A stretch of 64,000 bases of DNA, from the NCBI RefSeq assembly GCF_000220395.1, contig NW_004086166.1, positions 43,761 to 107,760 of the forward strand, read 5' to 3'. This document shows, piece by piece, positions 1 to 12,155 of the stretch. The notes beneath the pieces are model-generated. The model ran no database searches and had not been told where the DNA came from. It worked only from the letters and a program-made list of their open reading frames with translations. This DNA is from Ichthyophthirius multifiliis (taxonomy: Eukaryota > Ciliophora > Oligohymenophorea > Hymenostomatida). Made by a program: the position numbers and the translations under genes. Numbering within the stretch: position 1 is the first letter of the stretch; every line of letters starts with the position of its first letter.

Positions 1-1239
1 ATATTATATTTATTCGATTTTTTTAAGCCTATATAGGACTTGGCAAATAATCAATAATTGATTAAAACAAAGACTTATCTAAGGGTAACCATTAACTCAT
101 TATATACTAAGTGCATGCTTATTAGTTTTTTTATATAGAAGTTTTCATTTTTTCAGGAAGGTCTTATAATTGGAAAACTTGGCATACTTTTGTTAGTTTT
201 TCTGTATCACAGTCTTTTACCATTTAATATATTGCCCATATATTTTTTAAAACAAAGTCTACAAAAAGAGGTTTTGATTTACTATTAGGTGGATTATTTG
301 TTATTTCTTTAGTTTTCGGGTTTAAATAAAAATCACCCCACATACCTTTTTTTAAAGTCTTTTAAAAATAAATAATATTTTTGATGTTTTTTTAATATAT
401 TAAAAAAATTAAAAGTATTACTTCTTTATCCATATTTAATTTTTTTTAAAAAATATTCGCAAAATCATCTATAGTAAAACACCAGCAATCTAAAGCTGAA
501 CAAAAAACCACATTTCCATATGCAGGTTAAAAATAAGCATTTTTTTCAATATCTAAAATTAGTTCTTCATTTATTTTCTCATTTGTATTATCTATTTCTT
601 ACTTTACAAATGAAGATACTACAGCATTTACTTATTCGATTATCTATTATAAATGATTATATGCTTCTTCTTCTGAATGCCAAAATTCATTTTTAAGTCT
701 ATTTTTATTTATAATATTTTTTATAAAAAAAAGACAATACTTATCTATTTTATTTAATACTAGGATAGATTTAACTTTCTCTGTATAAGACTGTTTTAAT
801 ACAGTATAAGTTTATGATGAAACACCTTCGATCACATCAACTAATATTAAAGATCCATCTGTGAGCCTTAATGCGCTACTTACTTCAGAGGAAAATTCTA
901 CATGACCAGGTGAGTCAATTAGATTTATTAAATATTCTTAATTTTTTTTATATGGATCTTGGTATATTAATGATATGGAAGATGATTTCATTGTTATTCC
1001 TCGATTTTATTCATCTGGCATGGAATCTAAATACCTTAATTTGCCTACTAATTTTTTAGATATTATATTATTTGATGATATTAAAGAATCAGATAATGTT
1101 GTTTTTCCTATTTTTTATTAATTTTTGTATATAAATAATTATTAAAACCGTGATCTACATGTGCGACTATAGATATATTTCTTATGTTTTCAGTACATTT
1201 TTAAAGGTCAAGTATCTTTTAAAATCTTTATTATTCCAT
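1..1239 (-). CDS. EFL1: EFL1/Ria1-type ribosome-assembly GTPase, N-terminal part (3' end outside window)
   Basis: EF-2-like GTPase that, with SBDS, releases eIF6 from late 60S subunits in the cytoplasm (family knowledge). The ATG at 1239 starts MEQQRFQKILDLQK. The G motifs follow in order: AHVDHGKTT (G1, about residue 30), DEQNRGITMK (G2), [10 protein letters not shown] (G3) and VLNKID (G4). EFL1 rather than EF-2 is indicated by [20 protein letters not shown] after G1, by the stretch [15 protein letters not shown] and by [10 protein letters not shown]. Three GT-AG introns restore the frame: 1108-1148 splits the G1 motif after VDHG, 699-740 lies just after NKID, and 359-421 lies before [12 protein letters not shown]. 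The C-terminal EF-2-like domains lie beyond base 1. TAA and TAG occur many times in frame as Gln. Confidence 0.93.
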
Positions 1240-3401
1240 TTATTAAAAATTTAGATGTAATTTTTTATTATATTGTTTATTTTTTTTAAGAGTTGATTTT
1301 ATTTTTTTTCGTTTTAGGATGATTTTTTTTTTACTTTTTTTAAATATTTATTTTTTTTTAAAAAAAGAAAAATTATGAGATTATATTTTTTTTTATAAAA
1401 ATTCTTAATTGTAAAAATAAATAATAAAAAATTTATTTTATTTAGATAAATTAAAAAATTAAATATAAATAATATATTATATAAAAAAAATATTAATTTT
1501 AATATATAATAATTTATTTTTAAAAGTAATTCTTTTACAATATATTTTTTATTTTAAATATTGTTTTATATATATATAAAAAATATATATAAATATATAT
1601 ATATAATTTATATATAATAAATTTTAAATTTATATAGATATATATTTTAAAAATAATTATTATATATATTTTTTTATATTAAAATAAATTATACAATATT
1701 TTTATTTTAGAAATATATCTAAATAAATATTTTTTATTTATTTTTAACATTTAATAAAAATATTTTTTTTTGTTCATCATTTATAGATACATTTATATAT
1801 AATTTATGTTTAATTATATTAAATATAAGAATTATTATTTTTTTAAAAAAAAATTACATTTAATATTGATTATATCACAAATTAATATAATAATTAAATA
1901 TTTTTTAACAATTTTTATTTTTATATTTTTTTTTTTATATATAATTATAATTTATATTATTTTTGTCATCATATTTATATTTTATAAGATATATTATTTT
2001 ATCTTATATATATTTTATTTATAATAAATTATATAATTATATTTTTTTTTATTTTTTTTTATATATTTATAATGTATTAATTTTATATTAATTCATTTTT
2101 TTTTTATATTACTTTATTTTTTTAATTTGATATAAAATAAATTTAATTATTTATATATATATTTCAAATAAATTTATTTTTTATATTTTATTTTCTTTTC
2201 TAAATAATATAAATTTCAATTTTCATATTAAAAGCATAATTTAAATTTATATGATTTTTAATGATGATTTTAATTTATTAAATTATATATTTATAAGATT
2301 AATTTTTTATATTTTTATTATTTTTTTGAAATATTTTACTAAAATCATATTCATTTCTTTATATTTTATTATAATTTATATTTATTAATTTTTTAATTTC
2401 CTTATAATAAAAAATGAATTTTCATTTAAAAAAAAAATATTAATATAATTTTTTATTTAATTATTTTATTTTTTTACATATATTTATTTATATAATATTT
2501 AACATTTATTAATTGTTTTTACATAAAAAATAATATACTTATTAAAATGCTTTTTTAATAATATTTAATAAAACATTGTTTAAACTGAATTTATTACCAT
2601 AATTTTTAAACATTACTTATATATTTTTAATCTTTCATTTATATTTATAATTTTTTTTTATTTTTATTTTTAAGATAAATAAAAAATACTCTTTATTAAA
2701 TATTTTATAATTACAACAAAAATATTATGATAAGCAATAGTTAAAACATAAATTACATATATTAAAAATTCTTTTATTTATATTAAATTATTTATATTAC
2801 TTTTTAATAATTTTATCTTAAATAAATACTATAATAAATAAATGAATATTATAAAGCTTAACTATATTTATTTAATTAACTAAAATTACAGAATCTTTTA
2901 ATTTTTAAGGACTTATTCTAATGCTAATTATAATTATTTTTAAACTATTTTTTTTCAACCTTTCATATTGATAAGTAAGCTGAAATATTAAATATAATAA
3001 CTTTATTACTTTTACATAAAGTAATGTTTTATAATGTTATTAGGAAATTCTCCTATTATAAATTTGACATTGTTAAATAGTTTAAAAATTAAAATAGTTA
3101 ATCTTATATACTTCAAAATAGTTTTAAACTGAATATAAATTAAGAAATATTTACAATTAATTATAATTTAAAATATAAAAAAAAAATATAAAAATATTAA
3201 AAGTATAAAAAAAAATATATGTATATATATATATATAAAAAAAAAATTATAAAATATAAACTATTATTATATAACTTGTTAGTTATACATGAAAATAAAA
3301 TAAAAATTATATATAAATAATAACTTTCTATTTTAATATTAATTATTTTTATATAATATCATTTAATAATATATTTAAACAATTTTTTTTTTAATTATTT
3401 T
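1240..3401. other. Gene-free A/T spacer, about 2.2 kb
   Basis: Upstream of EFL1 and downstream of the ankyrin gene. The sequence is almost pure A/T with T runs and TA repeats (for example 1560-1640). Short open frames here lack the GAA, GAT, GGA and GCT codons that mark real genes in this window. Around 2880-3130 the base composition is slightly richer, but no frame stays convincing on either strand. Any promoter of EFL1 should lie just above 1239, but I see no recognisable element. Confidence 0.6.
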
Positions 3402-3764
3402 TCATATCTCTAATGAACAGAATTAATCTTAAGAATTAGAACTATCATTACTTTTAACAAAATTTTATTAATTTAAATTAGGATCAAGTAGTTTTCTTAA
3501 GTGTTCATGTCCATTATATAAAGCCATATCCATAGCATTCATTCCTCTTTTATTAGTTTGTCTTAAATCAGCACCTTTATGTATCAAATAATAAACAAGT
3601 TCTGAATTTCCTGTATATGCTGCAGTTTATATAGGAGTCCAATTATATTTATTTAAGTAAAGATTGATATCAACATTCTCCTACTCAAATATTTTAATAA
3701 AGCGTTCACTTTAATCATTTATAATACTCACAAATAATCCATATTAAACATCTTTAAATAGCAT
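3402..3764 (-). CDS. Small ankyrin-repeat protein
   Basis: A 120-residue frame from the ATG at 3764 to TGA at 3402-3404. The centre reads YNWTPIQTAAYTGNSELVYY then LIHKGADLRQTNKRG then MNAMDMALYNGHEHLRKLL, which is two consecutive ankyrin repeats with the TPIQTAA and GADLRQTN hallmarks. Ankyrin repeats mediate protein-protein contacts and the partner cannot be told. The same frame is open upstream to another ATG at 4052, adding a Lys/Gln-rich low-complexity segment (starts MQNRSINFNQLINIKSKID). The true start could be there, or a spliced 5' exon may exist. The C-terminal tail is Ser/Asn-rich. I am confident in the repeats and less so in the 5' end. Confidence 0.75.
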
Positions 3765-4052
3765 AGCCGTATTAAAATATATAAGAGGAATTTTTATATT
3801 TTTTTTTCTTTTTTTTTTTTACTTTTTTTTAATTAAAAAAAATTATTATGATTTTTGTTTTTCTAACCTTTTTTTAATATATAACTTTTTTTTTTTAATT
3901 TATTTCTTTTTCTTCTTTATTTTTAATGTAAATTAAAATTATATTAGTTTTTGTTTTGTTTTGGTTTTTATCTATTTCCTTTTTTTATTATTGTTATCTA
4001 TTTTACTTTTAATATTAATTAACTAATTAAAGTTGATCGATCTATTTTGCAT

Positions 4053-4549
4053 GTTTAATATAAAAAAAATATATTTAAAACAAGCGATAATATTAAAACT
4101 TTTACCTGATAAATGCTATATAAAAATAGAAAATAAATAGAAAATTTTAATTTATATTATATAATTATTTAAAAATATTTTAACATATTAATAAATAAAT
4201 AAACATTTAAAAAATTAAAAATTTAAAGAAAATATTAATTATATGATTATTTTCAAATTAAAATATATGGATATTAAATATAAGTAATATTATCAAATTT
4301 ATAAAAATAAAATACATGTATTATTTATTTGTATTTTTATATCTTAAATAAATATTATTTAATATTATATAAGTTTATTATATTTGTATTATATTTTCTC
4401 TTATATATCCTTACGTCAAAATTATATCCATCAATTTAAAATTATTTAAATTCATTCTCCAAATTCAAAATATTTTAAATAATTCATGTAGTTATCTGAT
4501 TCTATATTTATATTCTATCTTTTGAATAAGATTATCACTTTTTTAATAT
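4053..4549. other. A/T spacer
   Basis: Nothing recognisable. The minus strand near 4260-4550 still shows scattered Gln/Asn/Lys-rich open pieces that may be the tail of the decayed element to the right. Confidence 0.4.
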
Positions 4550-5760
4550 ATTATATTTACTCTTAACTTTCTATTAATTTTCATTTAAATCATGATTATG
4601 TGTTATTAATTTATCAATATTATTTATTTTTATTGGTATTTCATCTTTTTAACAACAATCATTTTTAACTTTTGAATTAATTTAATATTACAATCTTATA
4701 TGATCTAAATTATTATTATAATTTTTCAATTATCTACTTAAATATTAATTTCTATAAATAATTATATTACATTAGTTATATTTATTATTCCCTAACTTTT
4801 AAAATTACTATATATATTATTCTTCTTAACTTTATTATTTTAAATTTTAAATAATATGATATCTATATTACATAATAAATATATCTTCTAAATTATGTAT
4901 ATTTAATTATTCTAATTAATTAATTTTTAAATATAATTATATTCTTAAAGTTTTTACTAAATACGAACTATATACTTTTTCTATACTTTATTTAAAGCAA
5001 TTTTTTTTTTTTTTTTTTTTTGCCTAGTTTCTACTATATGAGATTCCATATATAAATTATGATTTAACAACTTTATTTATAAGATATTTAAATTTTTCCG
5101 GTTTTTTTTTATATTATTATTTTTATTCAATTTATTCATATGTATATTGTTCTTTTATTTTTAGTTTTTAACTTAATTTTATTCTATATTAATTATAAAT
5201 GATATCGGTAAATAATCTGAAGGTATAAATTATTTATAATTTAATTATAATTATTTATCTTTATTAATTATATATTACAAATTTTTATGTAATTAATATC
5301 ATATTAATATATTTTAATTAAATTTTCTTTATTTATTTTCAGAGATATATTCATATTCGTTTTTTTTAAATTTATACTGATATTTACATTATCTTAGTAA
5401 AATAAATCATCTTAATCAACGATTATTTAGCGATTCAAATTTGCTGCTAATACTGTTCCCATACATAAATTACTTTTTTCATGATTTCTTTATAATTTGA
5501 TAAGTAGAACATATCAATTAATTAATTAAATCTTAAGAATTTATAGTTTATCTGTATTAAGTTTCCGTGTATAAATTTTACACCTTTGTAGTTAGTTAGA
5601 GTATCTATTCCAGTCCCACTTTTTATTCAGTATAACTTTCAATAACTATATAGTAGTTATGATAGGTTATACATTATATCTTATATTTAGACAATAAAAA
5701 AATATATTATTACTTTTCTTTAAGGTATTATTTTATTTAAATTAAAGGGATGGTTTTTTC
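4550..5760 (-). mobile_element. Possible decayed non-LTR retrotransposon (LINE) endonuclease region
   Basis: On the minus strand all three frames contain protein-like pieces richer in G and C than spacers, but none stays open. The most telling is IPSDYLPISFIINIE at about 5180-5225. It resembles the C-terminal SDH-x-P motif of the APE-type endonuclease of LINEs, with His replaced by Tyr, and is preceded by YQLHKNLQYIINK, which is like the usual DYI segment. Other pieces are IESYTEQKVGLEQILQLTTK (near 5600) and LITHNHDL (near 4605). No reverse-transcriptase YADD box is visible, so the element would be truncated as well as frame-broken. It could instead be an ordinary gene with unrecognised introns and base-call errors. 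The identification is an inference from short motifs. Confidence 0.3.
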
Positions 5761-7170
5761 TTTATTAAAGGAACTTAATTAATTATTTTCTATTTTTTTG
5801 TAATATTTTTATTTTATTTTTAAATATTTATTTTTATTATTTTAAATTAATTTTATAACTATTTTTATTGTTTCTATCTTATATAAATATTATTTTTACT
5901 TATTTCTATTATTAATTATTTCGATATATTAATTTTTTATTTAGTCTACTTAAATATTAAATAATCTATTTATTAATAATTATTTTATCAGCATTAAATT
6001 ATATGTATATAATCTTATTTATTATTAATTTAAAATTGGCTTATATTTCTATAAATAATATTTTATTAAAATTATTACTATCTAATGCGAATATTTTTTA
6101 TTACGTATTTAATTAAATTTTTTAATGTCTTTATATATATATATAAATTATTTATTTTAGTAAACAAAATTTAATTTAAATTAATATTTTTTTTTATATA
6201 ATTTTTTATTTTAAGAATAATAAATGCAAATATAAATAAAAAGAATTACATTTAATATTGAATAATAAAAATTAATTATTTTCAAATTTTTTTGTATGTA
6301 ATTTTTAAAAAAGAAAATTATTAAAAATTAGTAAAATCAAAAAAATTTATAAAAACTATTTATATTTTATAATAATTTCATAATGAGATAATCTTACAAT
6401 ACCATTTAAAAGTCAAAAAAGAGTAATTAATATTTATTGATATATAAAATTAATAAATTATTTATTTATCGTTAATAATAATAAATTATATTTTATTCAT
6501 ACTAAAATAAAAATAAAATTAATATTTATTTTTATTTTTATTTATAAATAAATAATCTAATGCATTAAAATTAATATTTATTTTATTTTATAATTTAAAA
6601 ATAAATTATTTAATTTTAAACATATTTTTATGTTTTAAATATAATTATTATAACCTTTTTGTATCAAAACATTTTCAAAAAAAATATTAATACTAATTAA
6701 ACGTAAATGATTTTAAACTGAAAATATTTATTTAGTTTAAATTATAATGCAAACTAACAATTAATTGATAAAATTATAATTTTATACTACTTCTCATTAA
6801 TAATTTGCTTAATATATATATATATAAAATTATTTATATTTAGTATTATTTATAATTTTTTTATAATTTTAAAAATATAAATTTAATTATATAAATTGAT
6901 AAAATTATTAATTTGGAAAAAATAATTTAAATTTTCTTTAATATTATTTTATTAAATTTATTTAATTTTAGGTGAATTAAGTTAAATTAGAAATAAAATA
7001 AGGTATCTTAATATAATAAAAAGTTTTTTTATTTTTTTTATATTTTTTAAAAAAAAATTTGTTAAAAATTATAAAAACAATTATTAAAGGAAATAATGAA
7101 AAAATAAATAATAAAAAAAAATTTTTAAAATATATAATAAAAAAAAAAATCAACATAAATCAAAAAAAAA

Positions 7171-7203
<33 letters not shown>

Positions 7204-7224
7204 TTATTATAAAATTTATAATAT
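5761..7224. other. A/T spacer with TAA microsatellite
   Basis: Non-coding as far as I can see. A TAA/AAT trinucleotide run lies at about 7167-7196 just upstream of the Gln-rich gene. TA runs occur at 6130 and 6810. Confidence 0.6.
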
Positions 7225-8975
7225 ATGATATAAAATAAGTTAGCTTATCCTCAAAGTAATTCTTATTAAGATGATGTGACCCAATAAACCGCAAATTTTT
7301 TCTTCCCAAAAGAAAATAATAATTTATTACAAGACAAAAATATAATAAATTCTCCTTAATAAAGTGATAATTCTTAAAATTTACTCAGAAGATCAATGCA
7401 ATTTCGATAAAAAAGTGAATCGGGTAGATTACTATTTAATGAAAACATCCCAAAAAACATCCAGAATGACTCCGAAAATAAAGCTAATGTTTAATAATAT
7501 CAAATATAATCATAAAATTAAAGAAAAGAAAAAATAATATAAATTAATAAAAAACTAGTCATGTTTATAAAATACCATAAATACACCAGGAAATACATAG
7601 GAAAGTCAATAATAGTTAATAGGTGATTAAAATTACTTTTCTCCAAAAATTTAAATTTAAACAAATAAATATCTTTTAGAGTAAATATAAATGAATAATA
7701 TAATTCTTTTGATTAACTAAAAGATAAGAATAAAAGTGATATATAAAATAGTAAAAACTCAATTATATTTGATGGTACATTCAACTTTCATACATAAAAT
7801 AATAATAAAAATGATGAATTCAAAAAACTCCCGGTTTTAGGAAATAATATATAAAACTAATAAAATTCGTTGTATGTGTATTAATAATAAATATAATAAT
7901 AACAAAAATTATTAAATTAATAAATTAATAATAAAAATTTAGCTAAATATGCATAAATTAATATAGTTAATAACGATTTATAAAATAAATAGTGTAAAGA
8001 GTAAACAAAAAATATATATATATTAATAATTTATATTATATATATATATATATTATAATATAAATCAAATATTATATCTTATATAAATATATAAATTATT
8101 ATAATTTATATATTTTAACTTCTTTTTTTTAAATATTAAAATAATTCTTTTATAAAAAAAGATTTCCAGAATAATTAATAAATTTAAAAAATAGAAGATA
8201 AATATTTTCTTAAGGAAATAATATTAAAAATTTTATTGAATAAAATAATACAATTGAAAATACAACAGAAATTAGTTTAAATAGTTTAAGTGAAAATAAA
8301 TAAAATTAACTTTTGAGTCCTAACAAGCATTAATAAATTTTAAATTTGGGCTTATAATAATCATTAAAATATTAATTAATTAATAATTCAAATAATTATA
8401 ATATTTAAAATTAAAATAAATAAGAATATCAAGACTTTAAATAATTAAATGAATATAATAATTTAAAATTGTAAAAAATAAATGAATAAAATTAAAAATT
8501 TACACCCTAGTTTTAAAATATATAAGTGCCTACTATATATTCTTTAAATTCACCTTAAAAAAATCAAATTTAAGACAATTAAAATAATTAAAAAAAAAGA
8601 AATCTCTATAATTTTAATTAAGAAAATAGTATTCAATAATAATAAAATTAAATTATGAATAGAAAAAATGATATATCTATACCAAATAAATTCATTAAAT
8701 CTGAATAAAATTAAATAAATCCTTAAATATTAAATCAACCATAGATAAATTTAGTAAAGAGTGTAGATATGAATTCTAAAAATAATGATATATAAATATA
8801 TAAATAATAAAATTTTATAATAAATAATATTTTATAAAATATGGAAATTATAAATGAAATTTAAAATCCAAAAAGCCTATAAATTTATAAATGTTAGCAA
8901 TAATTATAATAAAAATAATAATAATATAAATATTAATAGAAACAATAATAATAATAGTAATAATAGTAATAATAA

Positions 8976-9006
<31 letters not shown>

Positions 9007-9365
9007 AATAATAATTAATTTTATCAAACTAACTTCTTTTCTAATAATAATAATAAAGTTCTACTAAAAAGTTTTTGCAGAGAAAACCTTAAACTAAAAT
9101 TTTAAATAGAGTTTTTTCTTCCAAATCTGACATAAAGCCATATAAAAATATTAGTTAAAAAGGAATTCCCTAAACAGCTGAATAGATTTTAGATTGCTAT
9201 GAAGATTTTAATTTTAATAAATAATATTAATCAAATACAACATTTAAAAGATAGAAATTCGTATAAAATACAGAATTAAATAATTAATTTGAATAATAAA
9301 ATGATGTATTAAAAAAATATATGACTATGAATAGCGATGAAAAATATAAAGATTAGCTTATTTGA
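7225..9365 (+). CDS. Gln/Asn-rich protein, unknown function
   Basis: The start ATG at 7225 gives MIQNKLAYPQSNSYQDDVTQ. The protein is Gln/Asn-rich throughout. A probable GT-AG intron at 7623-7679 keeps the frame, although the region 7540-7700 is also open in a second frame, so a further intron there is possible. A clear intron at 8001-8161 links QNKQCKE to FPEQLINLKNRR. The last exon carries polyGln made of TAA codons (about 8925-9015) and ends ...MNSDEKYKDQLI before TGA at 9363-9365. The last 90 residues are less repetitive (for example SKSDIKPYKNISQKGIPQ). No domain is recognised. Short motifs such as SPQK, TPG and RRSMQFRQKSES could be phosphorylation sites. Existence is well supported, function unknown. 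Confidence 0.7.
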
Positions 9366-9764
9366 TGTTTTATATATCTACATTAAATAAAAGAATTAAT
9401 ATATTATTTATTTCTATATGATATAAATTTATATATAATGAATTAAAATTAAATATAACTTATATATTTACTTTTTAATTCATATTTTTTAAAAAATACT
9501 CTTTTTATTATATATATATATATTTACAAAAAATATATTATAATAATATTAAAAATATATATTAAAATATAAATATTAAATATGATATATGTTTACTCTT
9601 ACTATAAATATTGTCTTTAAATATTATATAAAGTTTTATTTCAAAATCTTATATAGATAAAAATAAAATTAGTTTAATATATTAAAAAGATTATAAACAA
9701 CAGTTAAAAAAGATTTAGATAAAAAACACATACTAATTATATATATATATAAAATAAAAAAAAG
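9366..9764. other. Convergent A/T spacer
   Basis: 3' ends of the Gln-rich gene (plus) and the P-loop kinase gene (minus) face each other. TA-rich, no gene seen. Confidence 0.6.
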
Positions 9765-10399
9765 TCAACTTTATTTATAAGTAAAAGTATTATCAAATAT
9801 TGATTTTTCTAAAAGTAAAATTCCATTTTTTCTATCATATTATTAAACCCTTTAAATTGCATTTTATAAATTTTCACAAATTCCACTTTCTAAATGTCTT
9901 AAAGCAAGTCTTTCTTCTGCAATTTCTTATTCACATTATATGAAAATTTTTAAATCAAAAAGTTATTCAAATCCCAATCTTCCATAAATAAATACAAGCC
10001 TTCCACAATAATTATTTATATATCTTTACTTATAATAATATCATTTTCTATAGGATCTTTTAAACTATGATCAAAAGATGGAAATTTCATTTCATTTTAA
10101 TTTATATAAATAAAATTTTATAAATCATTTTTGAATTTTACATTATTGAATGTGTCTGGGGCACCTCTTCTTTTTAATTAATCTTGATTTAGTTCATTTC
10201 TGTAATAATGATAACCATCCATAGGTATTATCTAACATATTTTAGAACCCATTATATTTTATAATTAATTACATAATGTTGTTTTACCAGATCCAGGAAC
10301 ACCAACTATTCCTATTATTACTTTTTGCTTTTATTTTCTTATTTCTTTTATTTAATCAATTATTTTAATTTGTTAATTATTTATATTATATTCATTCAT
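9765..10399 (-). CDS. P-loop kinase of the uridine kinase/phosphoribulokinase family (YFH7-like), one frame break
   Basis: ATP-dependent small-molecule kinase by family; the substrate is unknown. ATG at 10399, TGA at 9765-9767. The Walker A motif is GIVGVPGSGKTTL (about residues 32-44). PMDGYHYYRNEL is the substrate-loop segment, then RRGAPDTF, FDHSLKDP and IIVEGLYLFMEDW, all in family order. After WDLNN the frame must shift by one base (around 9955-9970, in TAACTTTTTGAT) to continue FDLKIFIQCEQEIAEERL, ALRHLESGICEN and the C-terminus. Total length of 635 nt is one short of a multiple of three, so a single missing T fits an assembly error better than decay. Corrected length is about 211 residues, usual for the family. 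Confidence 0.83.
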
Positions 10400-11063
10400 T
10401 TTTATTTAAAAATAATTAATTATATAATTTATTTATATTAATGCTAATGTTTTTTATTTTTTTTGGTAGTCTTTTACTTTCTATATAAAAAATAAAAATA
10501 TAAATTTAATTAATTATTATTAAATTTTAATAGAAATATTTATAAATTTCAATATTTTGTTCATAAATATCAATTTATAATAGGATAAATTTGTATAAGT
10601 AATTAATTAAATTTTTATTTTATTTTAAAAAAAAAAAAATTAAAAATAATTTTTTTGTTTATGTTACAAATAAATAATTTAATGATTATATGCATTTTTA
10701 TATATAGGAATATATAATATAAAATAATTTTATTAATTAAAAAATAAAATAAATAATCAATAAATATAATTTAGTTTAAAACATTGAAAAAAAAAAAAGA
10801 TAACTAATAATATAGAGAAATATAATATAAAATATATGTATAATTTACACATAGAAAAATAATAAGCAAATATAAGAAATAAAACAATTATTATAAATAT
10901 TTACAATAAAAATAGAAATATATATAAAATACAAATTTAAAAGATATACAGATTTATTTTAAAGCTAAAAAAAAATATAAAGATTATATATAATTTTAAT
11001 AATTTTTTTTTTTTTTTTTTTTTTTTAACTAAAAATATATATAAATAAAAAAAAAAAAAAAAA
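10400..11063. other. Divergent A/T intergenic region
   Basis: Lies between the 5' ends of the kinase gene (minus) and the eIF3j gene (plus), so it should hold both promoters. A 22-T run at about 11005-11026 and an A run directly before the eIF3j ATG are the only notable features. Confidence 0.6.
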
Positions 11064-11735
11064 ATGGAAGATTGGGAAGCTTTAGATTAAGTAGATGTAA
11101 GTGAGATAAAAGTTCCTGTAAAAGTTGAAGACGCAGTGTTTGCTAAAAAAGAGGAAAAACCAGCTTAACCATAATAATAATAAAAAGAAGGAAAAAATGA
11201 AACCCAATAAGAAAAGAAAAAAGCATTTACAGGAAAAACGATATAATCTAATGACTTATTCAACTAACCTGATAATTCTAAGACCAAAACAAAATTATTA
11301 GAAAAAAAGAACAATTCATAAGCTATAAAGGATCTTTTTGAAGGTGCAATAAGTGAACATGCATAAGCTTTGGATAATATTTAACTAAAAAATATATAAG
11401 AATTCGAGCTTTTTGGTTAACTATTAGGAAATAAATTATCTGACCCTGATTATTATTTAATTCATGTGGAGAAATTTTTCGAAAGCTTTTTAGATGGAAT
11501 TTATGATAAATTAACTTCGAAAGAATTTTAAGCAATTTCAACAAAAGTAAATGTATTATTAACTAAAAAATAAAAAGAAGAAAAAACTGGACCAAAAAAA
11601 GTTAAGGCTAAAGGACCTACTGTAGTTGCTAGTAAAAATAAAATTGCTAAAAATTTAGAAGCAAGGGGTTCTGATGAATCTTCTTAGGATGATTATAATT
11701 ATAAAGCTAATTTTAATGAAGATGATTTTATGTGA
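11064..11735 (+). CDS. EIF3J: Translation initiation factor eIF3 subunit J (HCR1)
   Basis: Loosely associated eIF3 subunit that binds the 40S decoding centre and helps recycling and 40S biogenesis (family knowledge). It is an intronless frame of 223 residues. The start MEDWEALDQVDVSEIKVPVK shows the acidic tryptophan N-terminus typical of eIF3j. The helical core reads AISEHAQALDNIQLKNIQEF and DPDYYLIHVEKFFESFLDGI, then LTSKEFQAISTKVNVLLTKK. The basic segment KTGPKKVKAKGPTVVASKNK and the acidic tail DDYNYKANFNEDDFM match the usual eIF3j ending. Length is near the family norm (about 220-260). TGA at 11733-11735. Confidence 0.92.
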
Positions 11736-12155
11736 AAAAAAAATTAAATAGGGATTAAATATATAGAAACATAAATATTAATTTTATATAAATATTTATT
11801 TATATTTAATATATATAAATATTTATTATATAATTTTTATATTTTTGTTTTAAAATTTTTTGTTTTAGGAGTATATTTTTTTTATAAAATTTATATATAA
11901 GTATATAATAATATATTTGAAAAAAAGTATGAAATTATTTTTTTTAATTTTAAATATTATTTTATATTTATTATTATTTTTAAAAATCGTATATTTACAA
12001 TTTAAATTTATTTTAATTTAATAAAGTATTAGTTATATAAATAATGGCAAATGGTAAGCTTATATCGAAAAAAAAAAATACAAAAATTTAAAATATAATT
12101 AAATATGAACAAAAAATTTATAAATACTTTATACTAATTTATTAATAATTAAAAC
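11736..12155. other. Convergent A/T spacer
   Basis: 3' ends of eIF3J (plus) and the MGSCCG gene (minus) converge. No gene seen. Confidence 0.6.

Noticed and set aside
1806-2024. 72-residue plus frame with hydrophobic stretches
   Set aside because: Composition is that of a T-rich spacer; no conserved feature and no gene-like codon use.
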